From Porphyromonas somerae DSM 23386 (lineage in GTDB: Bacteria; Bacteroidota; Bacteroidia; Bacteroidales; Porphyromonadaceae), in the NCBI RefSeq assembly GCF_000372405.1, contig NZ_AQVC01000002.1, positions 28,137 to 92,136 of the forward strand: a stretch of DNA of 64,000 nucleotides, written 5' to 3'. Positions within the stretch are counted from its first letter, which is position 1. Each line of letters begins with the position of its first letter. Shown in pieces: positions 35,332 through 44,040 of the stretch. Both the position numbers and the translations under genes were made by a program. A model generated the notes under the pieces. It searched no databases. It saw nothing but the letters and a program-made list of their open reading frames with translations, and had not been told where the DNA came from.

Positions 35332-37301
35332 AGCGAATTCTTAGCATCATACTTACCTTTTGTGCTGGCGCCATAGTCTCTTACGCACAAGAGCAGACCA
35401 CCGTACTAGATACGCTATTTGTGGTCTCCAAATCCATTACCACCCGCTCCGAAGTTAATACAGGTGCTAAAATAGAGCAAATACCTATTGAGCTACTACA
35501 GATCAATAGCTCTAGAAATATGGCAGAGTTACTTGCCGAAAACACCTCTATCAGCGTCAAGAGCCAGGGGCTTGGAGCCAATGCGACCGCTTCCTTTCGT
35601 GGGGCCAGTGCAGCTCAGACAAGAGTTAATTGGAATGGGATCAATATCACCCCTGTGATGGCAGGGATATTCGACTTTTCCCAGATGCCAGTCTTCTTTG
35701 CCGACCAGGTAGCTCTCTATCACGGTGCCAACGATATCAAGAGTGGCACAGGAGCAGTGGGCGGAAGCGTCAACATCGATAACCTCCCCTATTGGGACGG
35801 AGCTTCTCACTTTGACCTTGGTGCCGAGTATGGCTCCTACAACACCTACACGGCTAAAGGGTATGCCCGATACGGCACCCGTCGCTTTTCTGGCAAAAGC
35901 AGAGCCTACTACCAGCACTCCGATAATGACTATCAATACATCAATAAAGTCTCAGGCCTTGATGCCTTCAAGGAACGTCGACAAGATGCAAGCTTCTCAA
36001 TGCTCTCGGCTATGCAGGAACTACACTTCCGGCTAGGCGACCAAGCCTTTCTCTCATCGGCACTTTGGTATCAACGTGGCAATCGAATGCTACCACAGCC
36101 ACTAGGTATTGAAACCACAGTTCACGAGCGTCAAGAGGAGCAAAACCTAAGAGCATACATAGGGTACAATGGTTACTTTGGAGCTAGTAAACTGGAGGGC
36201 AAAATAGCCTACATCCAGTATGGTATGAAGTATCATCGGTGGTTTGATAACAACTACTTTCCACCGACTAATAACCTCAATGGCTCACGCACTGTACACT
36301 CCAGCATTGACTTTAGCCATTCCTTTAGCCCAAAGTGGCTTTACAATACCACCCTCACCTACCGGCACGACCGTGCCAAAGCAGAGGATAGCAGAGAAGA
36401 GGATCCCATCGCAGGTGCCGCCAGAGATATGCTCGCATGGCACCACGCACTCCGCTATAAGCCTATAGAGTGGCTAATTACCGATGGTCGATTGATGATT
36501 GAGAGTATAGATTGGCGCCGCCCTGTCCTCACCTACTCCCTAGGAGCATCCGCTACGATACTCCCCGAGATGCTTCATCTACGCTCTTCCTTCTCCTACA
36601 ACTACCGACAGCCCACTCTCAATGAATTGTACTGGCACCCGGGGGGCAATCCACACCTTCGTCCTGAAAAAGGATACACTTATGATGCCACTCTACTATT
36701 CAAGATCCACCCTTTCAAAGCCCCAATAGATTTCTCAGCTGAGGCAACCGGATACTTTATGGATATCGACGATTGGATTCTCTGGCTACCAGTAGACGAA
36801 ACGGTGCGATCTGGTCAGAGCCACAATCAATGGCTTTGGCGACCACAAAATAAGAGAGACACGCGCTCTTACGGCACGGACCTGCTCCTCAAAGTAGCCT
36901 ACACTGGCGAGAAGGTTCGAAGTTCTCTCTCTTGGAGTTACGCTTTTACCCGAGCCTTTACTCGCACCAAGCAACATAATGATGATGGTGCTCTCCTCCA
37001 CCAACTTCCCTACGTGCCTCGCCAGAAGTGGAGCCTCCGCTTCACACTCGATTATGCACGCTGCTTTCTCAACCTACAGACCTCTTATGTCGGTGTACGA
37101 TACATTACCACCGACCAAAGCTACTTTACCCGACCCTACAATGTATCCCACCTACTCCTCGGATATCATTATACCATCGGAAAGTACGCTATCACCCCGC
37201 AAATAAGGATAGACAACCTATTCAACACTTACTACGAATCAACCAAGTACTACCCAATGCCTAGACGCACAGTACTTGGCTCACTACAAATAAGGTTTTA
37301 A
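35328..37301 (+). CDS. TonB-dependent outer-membrane receptor, BtuB-like
   Basis: 657-residue outer-membrane beta-barrel. A signal peptide ends near SYAQ; the TonB box is LDTLFVVSKS; the plug follows with ARNMAELLAENTSISVK-like sequence, RGASAAQTRVNWNGI and GTGAVGGSVNI; the rest is barrel, ending in LGSLQIRF with terminal Phe. The size is that of BtuB/siderophore receptors; it lacks the N-terminal carboxypeptidase-like domain of SusC proteins. Neighbouring DUF5074 propellers on both sides of the locus point to vitamin B12 uptake, though haem or another chelate is possible. ATG 35328 lies within the upstream gene's stop. Confidence 0.88.
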   Translation: MKRILSIILTFCAGAIVSYAQEQTTVLDTLFVVSKSITTRSEVNTGAKIEQIPIELLQINSSRNMAELLAENTSISVKSQGLGANATASFRGASAAQTRVNWNGINITPVMAGIFDFSQMPVFFADQVALYHGANDIKSGTGAVGGSVNIDNLPYWDGASHFDLGAEYGSYNTYTAKGYARYGTRRFSGKSRAYYQHSDNDYQYINKVSGLDAFKERRQDASFSMLSAMQELHFRLGDQAFLSSALWYQRGNRMLPQPLGIETTVHERQEEQNLRAYIGYNGYFGASKLEGKIAYIQYGMKYHRWFDNNYFPPTNNLNGSRTVHSSIDFSHSFSPKWLYNTTLTYRHDRAKAEDSREEDPIAGAARDMLAWHHALRYKPIEWLITDGRLMIESIDWRRPVLTYSLGASATILPEMLHLRSSFSYNYRQPTLNELYWHPGGNPHLRPEKGYTYDATLLFKIHPFKAPIDFSAEATGYFMDIDDWILWLPVDETVRSGQSHNQWLWRPQNKRDTRSYGTDLLLKVAYTGEKVRSSLSWSYAFTRAFTRTKQHNDDGALLHQLPYVPRQKWSLRFTLDYARCFLNLQTSYVGVRYITTDQSYFTRPYNVSHLLLGYHYTIGKYAITPQIRIDNLFNTYYESTKYYPMPRRTVLGSLQIRF

Positions 37302-37303
37302 CC

Positions 37304-38791
37304 ATGAAGAAAACTATTATTTCCCTACTTGCCCTACTATCGCTGCTCCTAACAGCATGTAAGGGTGAAAAGTCTACCCCTGATACTGGAGAACTTCAAT
37401 TAGAACTCTCCATGCCAGCAATGTTTTCCGGCCAAGAGATAAGCAAAAATTTAAGCTACTTCTGGCAAGAAGATGATCTAGTTACGCTAGAAATTCTCAG
37501 CGGTGGCAAAAGCATCACCCTCCACGAACTGACCCCCACCCGCCATTCCGATGGACTGAAAGCGACTCTTTCCATCACCCTACCTGAGGATATGCGTACC
37601 ACACGACTAACCATTCGGGGGGAGGTGAAAAGAAAGGATGACCATTCGACCCCTACTCTACTAGCCTATCAAGCGCCACTACAAGATAATGACAAGAACC
37701 CCTCCTTCAATCTTCGCGAGAAGGGCATTAACCCACCAATCTATCTACCAGAGACGACTCTACACAGGTCATCAGGCAAACAATCCTTACAGCTCTCCAC
37801 GCTTGGGCACTTCTCTATTATTGAGCTATCCAATCAGTCTGATCAACCACTTACGGCACCAAAGGAGCTGCAGCTCACTTCCGATACACCATGGCTATGG
37901 GAAGGTTCCACTTATGATTATGTAGAGGGCAAATTAAAAGGAGAAAAGAGTCTCTCTTCCCTACCACTCAGTTTCAACGTCCAAGAGCTGCAACCAAAGG
38001 AAAGCCAAAAGATCCTATTATGGCTTCCCGAGGTAAACAAAGATACCAAGGTACATATCAGTGCCACCGACATTGAGAGCAACGCCGTTCCTTTCAGCGA
38101 CGAAATGGCCATTGGCCTTGAGACTGCGGATAAGATCTCACTTAGTACACAGCTTTTTAATTACGACCCAGCAAATAGCTCAGGTGGTGGAGATCCTTAC
38201 TTCGCATTCAGAGACATCAAGTATTGGATTGGCACAGGTAGCAAAAAGGCAGCACTAATAATCGACTGGCACGATGGAAACCAACCCGAAGCACTTGTCT
38301 GGGGCTATCGTTTTGACGGCAAGAAGAGTGCAGGTGAAATGCTAGAGGAGATCGCTAATCAAGACCCTAGACTACTGATTGCCATCGGTGAAGGTATGAA
38401 AAGTGGCACTTGTTTATTTAGCATCGCTTATCGCCCTGTCATTGGTACTACACCCTATGAGATAAGATATCAAGAAAAGACACTCACGCTCAAGAGCCAA
38501 GGGGTACATATCGTGGACTTTGATCCAAAGAAGGACGATGCTGTGGACCATTTCACCATTAGCGACCCTACCGTCAGATGGCAGACAGGTTTTTACAAGA
38601 TTGGTTATTGGTCTTACTTTCACAAAGAAAGACGTCTCAACCCATTTGGCTACTCCAGCACAGGTATTTGGAATACGCTACTAATAGATGGTAGCTGGCA
38701 CGGAATATCCTGGAGCCCATTAAACAATGGTTCAATGAAGGGAGAACGACTCAGCAACACCTTTACAGCTGCTACTATACCAGATAAATAA
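37304..38791 (+). CDS. Surface lipoprotein of the TonB uptake locus
   Basis: 495 residues, starting 2 bases after the receptor stop. The lipobox is LLLTAC. The N-terminal half is beta-rich without known motifs; the C-terminal half (from about 305) contains FRDIKYWIGTGSKKAALIIDW followed by ALVWGYRFDG and a GEMLEEIANQDPRL helix, a conserved block I associate with lipoproteins next to B12-type receptors in this phylum. It may help capture the ligand at the cell surface. The family name is uncertain. Confidence 0.7.
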   Translation: MKKTIISLLALLSLLLTACKGEKSTPDTGELQLELSMPAMFSGQEISKNLSYFWQEDDLVTLEILSGGKSITLHELTPTRHSDGLKATLSITLPEDMRTTRLTIRGEVKRKDDHSTPTLLAYQAPLQDNDKNPSFNLREKGINPPIYLPETTLHRSSGKQSLQLSTLGHFSIIELSNQSDQPLTAPKELQLTSDTPWLWEGSTYDYVEGKLKGEKSLSSLPLSFNVQELQPKESQKILLWLPEVNKDTKVHISATDIESNAVPFSDEMAIGLETADKISLSTQLFNYDPANSSGGGDPYFAFRDIKYWIGTGSKKAALIIDWHDGNQPEALVWGYRFDGKKSAGEMLEEIANQDPRLLIAIGEGMKSGTCLFSIAYRPVIGTTPYEIRYQEKTLTLKSQGVHIVDFDPKKDDAVDHFTISDPTVRWQTGFYKIGYWSYFHKERRLNPFGYSSTGIWNTLLIDGSWHGISWSPLNNGSMKGERLSNTFTAATIPDK

Positions 38792-38820
38792 GTATTCATT
38801 AATTTATAAACAACAGAACA

Positions 38821-39924
38821 ATGAAAAGGCTTAATTTACTACTACTCACGCTACTAAGTAGCTTAGCGCTATTTAGCTGTATCTCCGATTCTGACAAGAC
38901 TCCAGACTCACAAAAGAGCAAAAATGATGCTCGTGTATTTGTCCTCAACGAAGGAGTATACAATAAAGAGACTGGCTTCCTTGACGTCATTAATGCAGAA
39001 GGCGGCTACCAGTCTAAGGTTGATAAATCAAACCTAGGAGGCACAGCACAAGATCTCGCTTTCTTCAGTGATTATACCTACGTTATTGCCAAGGATCCAA
39101 TAGAAGGAACGCACAAAGGTCGATTGGTTTCTCTAAAAACTGCTGATTATAGCATAGATAAGGATTACTCAGAACTCATCTCAGATCTAGAAAAGCCTTC
39201 ACACATCGCCATTCTCGACCTACACAATATTTTTATTCGTGACGCAAAGGCGATCCATCGTCTAGACCTCGTGAATGGCAAACTCACCAAGGTAGAGGGC
39301 ACTGACGGTGCTTCCGAGATGCAAATGGTAGCTCTAAACAATAGAGTAGTAGCCGCAGTAGACAAGAAACTAGTCTCTATCAATAGGAACGAAGATAAGG
39401 TTACCAAAGAGCTTACACTAGATGCTTCCATCAAGGGCATAGCACAAGCTTGCCGTAGAGATGTGTTTGTAGCAGCTCCTGCAGGTGAGAAGAGCACCAT
39501 TTACAGAATCAACTCCGATGACCTCTCTATCATTAAGCAAAATGAAATTACAGGTGCAGAAGGTAAGGCAATGGGAAATAACTACTGGGGTAGGTCATCA
39601 GTGATTGTTGCAAAAGACGACATCATCTACTACGCCGGTGGTGGCTCAGTCATCTACCGTCACAACTTTGCTAAAAACGAAACAAAGGCAATGGTCGATG
39701 TAGCTAGCGAAGGCTTTTATCCTGAAGGAACTATCACCTACAATAGCCTAGGGGTACACCCACGCACAGGTCACGTCTACATCACTCGTATCAAAGATTG
39801 GAGTGAAAACGATGTGAATGCCATCCTTGAGCTAGATCTCTCTGGCGACACTGGTAAGCTCGTTAAGAAGTACGAAAATAAGGTAGCTTATCCTGCCGGT
39901 TTCTACTTCCCAGCTAACCGCTAA
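38821..39924 (+). CDS. DUF5074-type beta-propeller lipoprotein, second copy
   Basis: 367 residues: lipobox LALFSC, then ARVFVLNEGVYNKETGFLDVI, the opening motif of DUF5074, and a series of blade-like repeats. It resembles the protein at 34201 in layout but differs strongly in sequence, so this is an old duplication or a separately recruited member. It is 29 bases downstream of the 495-residue lipoprotein and ends the locus before a terminator. Probable surface-exposed ligand-binding protein of the same uptake system. Confidence 0.78.
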   Translation: MKRLNLLLLTLLSSLALFSCISDSDKTPDSQKSKNDARVFVLNEGVYNKETGFLDVINAEGGYQSKVDKSNLGGTAQDLAFFSDYTYVIAKDPIEGTHKGRLVSLKTADYSIDKDYSELISDLEKPSHIAILDLHNIFIRDAKAIHRLDLVNGKLTKVEGTDGASEMQMVALNNRVVAAVDKKLVSINRNEDKVTKELTLDASIKGIAQACRRDVFVAAPAGEKSTIYRINSDDLSIIKQNEITGAEGKAMGNNYWGRSSVIVAKDDIIYYAGGGSVIYRHNFAKNETKAMVDVASEGFYPEGTITYNSLGVHPRTGHVYITRIKDWSENDVNAILELDLSGDTGKLVKKYENKVAYPAGFYFPANR

Positions 39925-39961
39925 TCAATAATATCGCCTTCGTGCGATAGTATCAATAAAA

Positions 39962-39989
39962 GGGTGCATACGCTTGTATGCACCCCTTT
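39962..39989. terminator. Bidirectional terminator of uptake locus and trxA
   Basis: GGGTGCATAC, a 4-base loop, GTATGCACCC, then CTTTATTTG. Lies between convergent genes, 37 bases past the lipoprotein stop and 21 bases past the trxA stop. Confidence 0.88.
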
Positions 39990-40010
39990 ATTTGTCACAA
40001 AGCCGATAGC

Positions 40011-40325
40011 TTATAGGATCTTTTCAATAGACTGCTTCAAAGAGTCCTTGCTTTGGGCACCCACCTTACGGTCAACTACCTCGCCATCCTTAACAAAAAG
40101 GATTGTAGGAATATTGCGAACTCCGAACTGTGCTACCACATCGTTATTCTCATCCACATTCATCTTACCGATACGTACCTTATCACCGTACTCCTCAGCA
40201 AGATCATCAATGATAGGTGAAACCATACGACATGGACCACACCAAGGTGCCCAGAAGTCAATCACCATTGCACCACCTTTAGCAACCTCCTCTTGGAAGT
40301 TAGCGTCTGTAAAAGTTAAAGCCAT
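40011..40325 (-). CDS. trxA: Thioredoxin
   Basis: 104-residue cytosolic thioredoxin with the canonical active site FWAPWCGPCRM (C29, C32), the conserved Asp in MVIDFWA, the cis-Pro in VRNIPTILFVKDG, and normal length. It reduces protein disulfides with electrons from thioredoxin reductase, which is not in the window. It lies 77 bases downstream of dnaE in the same direction and could be co-transcribed or have its own promoter; no clear TAnnTTTG box is visible before it... the call itself is secure. Confidence 0.97.
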   Translation of the reverse strand: MALTFTDANFQEEVAKGGAMVIDFWAPWCGPCRMVSPIIDDLAEEYGDKVRIGKMNVDENNDVVAQFGVRNIPTILFVKDGEVVDRKVGAQSKDSLKQSIEKIL

Positions 40326-40402
40326 AATACTTATCTCTATTAAAATTATACTGTTTATATTCTCTCTTCTACTATATTCAACACATCACTCGCCTAGATA
40401 GT

Positions 40403-43400
40403 TCATTTCAATTCAAAACTAACCCCACTCTCCTCATAAAGAGCCAGCTTATCTAGTAGCTCCGTAGAGACCGATACTCCTGAGAGCTGCGACGACTCTA
40501 GATTGACATAAACATCCTGAGTGCTATCAAAGATATAAAAACCTATGGACATAGGCCCCTTCGTCTCTCTACAATTATTCAGCGGAGGCATAATATCCTC
40601 ATAAAACTGCTCAGTAATAGCCCATGTGGGGATAGTAATCTGCAGATCGCTCAGTAGTGAATCAGCCACCTCCTCCAGAAGTTGTATGCTATTGATCTTA
40701 AGGAAAGCACGGTCACCCGAGTAGCCCATCTCTGCCTCAGCACGCACCAAAATAAATAGTCCCTCACGGCCATACATAGAGTACTTAAGGTAGGAGTCAC
40801 CAAAGAGAGCCAGCTCCCCTTCACCATTGTAGTCTTGTATCTTAATGAAGCCCGCCTTGGTATTCTTCTTGGTCATCATCTCACGGAACCCAGTCACAAT
40901 GCCACCGAAGATCAGCTCCTTCCCCACATGATCCATCACGTCTCGTAGTTCTGACACTCCAATATTGCACTTATACTTCAGTGGAAGTGCATACTGGTCT
41001 AGTGGCGAGGCTGTGAGATAAAAGCCCAATAATTCCTTCTCCTTATTCAGGCGGTCCATATCATTCCACTGAGGAGCATGCTCCGAGAGCGTTGGCTTCG
41101 CCATCTCTTGAAAGAGGTCATCACCAAAGAGAGAGCCCATTGAGTGTGCCTTCTCCTCCTGAGTTCTATTGCCATAGTTGATCAACTTATCCAAGAAGGT
41201 CTCCTCTTTATTGCCCTCCATTTGATAGTAATCCTCACGAGTGAAAGTCTCGAAAGAGTCAAATGCGCCACTCAGCACTAATGCTTCAGAGACCTTCTTA
41301 GTGGTCGCTTTTCCTTCGACCCGAGCGAAAAAGTCATAGACATCGGCAAAAAGTCCATTCTCGCGCCGCTCCTCAATAATCTCACGAGCTGCCGAACTAC
41401 TAAAGCCTTTAATAGCACCCAGTCCAAAGCGGATATGCCCAGCCTTATTCACCGAAAAGGCGAAGTTGGATTCGTTTACATCAGGATTGAAGACCTCTAT
41501 TCCCATCTTCTTACTCTCATCGATATACTTCGTAATCTCCGTGATGTTATTGAGGTTTCGGCTCATCACACCTGCCATAAACTCTGCAGGATAATTAGCC
41601 TTGAGATAAGCCGTTTGATACGCCACCCAAGCATAGCAAGCAGCATGGCTCTTATTGAAGGCATACGAAGCGAACTTGAGCCAGTCGCCCCAAATCTTTT
41701 CTAGAATCTCCGCAGGGTGACCATTCTTCTGACCTCCCTCCATAAATAACTCCTTCAGCGAAGCCATCTGGTCAATCAGTTTCTTACCCATCGCCTTACG
41801 GAGAGAGTCCGACTGCCCTCTAGTAAAGTTGGCAATCTTACGGGAAAGTAGCATCACCTGCTCCTGATATACGGTGATACCATACGTCTCCTCAAGATAC
41901 TCCTCCATCACAGAGAGGTCGTAAGTAATTGGTTCCCTACCATGCTTACGGGCAATAAAGGAGGGGATATTATCCATAGGGCCCGGTCGATAGAGTGCCA
42001 CCATCGCAATCAAATCCTCAAACTTAGTAGGCTTCAGTTGCATCAGCGACTTCTGCATACCAGGAGACTCAAATTGGAATACAGCCGAAGTCTTTCCAGC
42101 GCTGAATAGTTCATAAGTCTTGGCATCATCCAGAGGGATTTTAGAGATATCTAGATCAATCCCGTGGCGAAGCTTAATATTATTGAGCGTCTCACGAATA
42201 ATGGAGAGGGTCTTAAGACCCAAAAAGTCCATCTTGATCAAGCCGGTTGACTCAATCACACTCCCCTCATATTGTGTCACCAAAATGTCCTCACCAGTAT
42301 CCTTATCAGTGGTCACAAAGGTCGGAACAACGTCCGAAATATCAGTCTGACCGATAATGATACCACAAGCATGCACCCCTGTATTACGCACGGTTCCCTC
42401 TAGCTGCCGTGCATATTCTATCACATCATGTTTGAGAGGATCACCTTCGTAATAGGCATCCCTAAACTCTGGTATCTGCTTCAGCGTATTATTGATATTG
42501 ACCTTTCCTCCCTCAGGCATACGGTCAGGGATCATCTTTGCCAGAGCATTGGTCTCCGAAAGGGGCAATCCAAGTACACGACCAAGGTCTTTAATGGCCA
42601 TCTTAGCTGCCATCGTACCATAGGTAACGATATGTGCCACACGCTCCTTACCATAATGCTCCGTCACCCACCTCAGGATATCTTGCCGACCGTCATCATC
42701 GAAGTCGATATCAATATCCGGCAATGAAATACGGTCAGGATTTAAGAAACGCTCAAAAAGCAGGTCATACTTCAGTGGATCCAAGTCGGTAATCCGCAGA
42801 CAGTAGGAAACCAAAGAGCCTGCAGCAGAACCTCTTCCTGGCCCCACAGCCACGCCCAGTTTGCGAGCTTCGGCAATAAAGTCTTGCACAATCAAGAAAT
42901 AGCCAGGGAAACCCATGTTCTTAATGGTAGAGAGCTCAAAGTCTAGTCGCTCCGTTACCTCAGCACTCAGCTCCTCACCAAACCTTTTATGAGCCCCTTC
43001 ATAGGCTAGATGGCGGAGGTAGTCATCATCATTCTCAAACTCAGTTGGGATCTCAAAGTGTGGCATCAGAGGTTTATTCTCAATAGAATAGGTCTCAACC
43101 TTATCAAAGATCTCCATGGTATTGGCTATCGCCTCAGGGATATCGGCAAATAGCTCCACCATCTGCTCCGTACTCTTGAGCCACTCCTGCTTAGTATAGG
43201 TCAGACGGTTAGGATCCTCGTAGTTCTTTGCCATGCTCACGCAGATCAGTCTATCGTGCGCCTCCCCATCCTCCTCTCGTACAAAGTGGACATCATTAGT
43301 GGCTACCAGCTTTACACCCGTCTCCTTAGAGAGTTGCACCAACACCTCGTTCACCTTCACTTGATGAGCGTAGGTCTCCTGATTTCCCCTTGGCTTATCG

Positions 43401-44035
43401 GTCTTGTGTCGCTGCAACTCCAGATAATAGTCCTCCCCAAAGACCTCCTTATGCCATAGCACCGCCTGCTTAGCCTCTTCCAGCCGACCATTCATGATCA
43501 GCTGCGGAATCTCTCCACCGAGACAAGCACTCAGCACAATCAATCCATCATGATACTCCTCCAGCAGCTCTTTATCAATCCTAGGACGACCATAAAAGCC
43601 TTCGGACGAAGACCTCGAAACCATCTTAATGAGGTTCTTGTACCCCTGCATATTCTTCGCCAAAACAATCAGGTGATAGCCACTCAAGTCCTGCTTCCCC
43701 TTCTTGCTCAGGCGTCCGTTCCTTGCCACATAGCACTCACAGCCAATGATCGGCTTAAAGTTCCAATCCTCCCACCCCTTTATCTCCTCAAGGATCTTAG
43801 GTTTATCCTCCTCCGAAGCCCCTTCGAGCTTTTTCGTAAGATCCTTGATCTTTTTCTTCTTCATCGATTTAGGGGCGTCCCAAAAAGACTTAATCCCCAG
43901 CATTACCCCGTGATCTGTAAGGGCAATCCCTGGCTGTCCATTCTTCTTGGCCTGCTCCAGCAACCCCTCTATTGACGACTGTCCATCCAGTACAGAGTAG
44001 TAAGAGTGGACATGTAAGTGTACAAAGTTCTGCAT
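40403..44035 (-). CDS. dnaE: DNA polymerase III alpha subunit
   Basis: 1210-residue catalytic subunit of the replicative polymerase. The N-terminal PHP domain begins HLHVHSYYSVLDGQSS with GIALTDHG; the palm has the catalytic triad within PDIDIDFDDDGR; GPGRGSAAGSLVSY and the fingers motif YRPGPMDNIPSFI are present; a tandem HhH and an OB fold occupy the last 300 residues. No intein or split is seen. Length is near the family norm. It starts 5 bases after the ligA stop, so replication and repair genes share a transcript. Confidence 0.97.
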   Translation of the reverse strand: MQNFVHLHVHSYYSVLDGQSSIEGLLEQAKKNGQPGIALTDHGVMLGIKSFWDAPKSMKKKKIKDLTKKLEGASEEDKPKILEEIKGWEDWNFKPIIGCECYVARNGRLSKKGKQDLSGYHLIVLAKNMQGYKNLIKMVSRSSSEGFYGRPRIDKELLEEYHDGLIVLSACLGGEIPQLIMNGRLEEAKQAVLWHKEVFGEDYYLELQRHKTDKPRGNQETYAHQVKVNEVLVQLSKETGVKLVATNDVHFVREEDGEAHDRLICVSMAKNYEDPNRLTYTKQEWLKSTEQMVELFADIPEAIANTMEIFDKVETYSIENKPLMPHFEIPTEFENDDDYLRHLAYEGAHKRFGEELSAEVTERLDFELSTIKNMGFPGYFLIVQDFIAEARKLGVAVGPGRGSAAGSLVSYCLRITDLDPLKYDLLFERFLNPDRISLPDIDIDFDDDGRQDILRWVTEHYGKERVAHIVTYGTMAAKMAIKDLGRVLGLPLSETNALAKMIPDRMPEGGKVNINNTLKQIPEFRDAYYEGDPLKHDVIEYARQLEGTVRNTGVHACGIIIGQTDISDVVPTFVTTDKDTGEDILVTQYEGSVIESTGLIKMDFLGLKTLSIIRETLNNIKLRHGIDLDISKIPLDDAKTYELFSAGKTSAVFQFESPGMQKSLMQLKPTKFEDLIAMVALYRPGPMDNIPSFIARKHGREPITYDLSVMEEYLEETYGITVYQEQVMLLSRKIANFTRGQSDSLRKAMGKKLIDQMASLKELFMEGGQKNGHPAEILEKIWGDWLKFASYAFNKSHAACYAWVAYQTAYLKANYPAEFMAGVMSRNLNNITEITKYIDESKKMGIEVFNPDVNESNFAFSVNKAGHIRFGLGAIKGFSSSAAREIIEERRENGLFADVYDFFARVEGKATTKKVSEALVLSGAFDSFETFTREDYYQMEGNKEETFLDKLINYGNRTQEEKAHSMGSLFGDDLFQEMAKPTLSEHAPQWNDMDRLNKEKELLGFYLTASPLDQYALPLKYKCNIGVSELRDVMDHVGKELIFGGIVTGFREMMTKKNTKAGFIKIQDYNGEGELALFGDSYLKYSMYGREGLFILVRAEAEMGYSGDRAFLKINSIQLLEEVADSLLSDLQITIPTWAITEQFYEDIMPPLNNCRETKGPMSIGFYIFDSTQDVYVNLESSQLSGVSVSTELLDKLALYEESGVSFELK

Positions 44036-44040
44036 CTATA

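Noticed and set aside
40403-44035. Intein or frameshift in dnaE.
   Set aside because: The 1210-codon frame is continuous, motif order is normal and no splicing-domain sequence was found.
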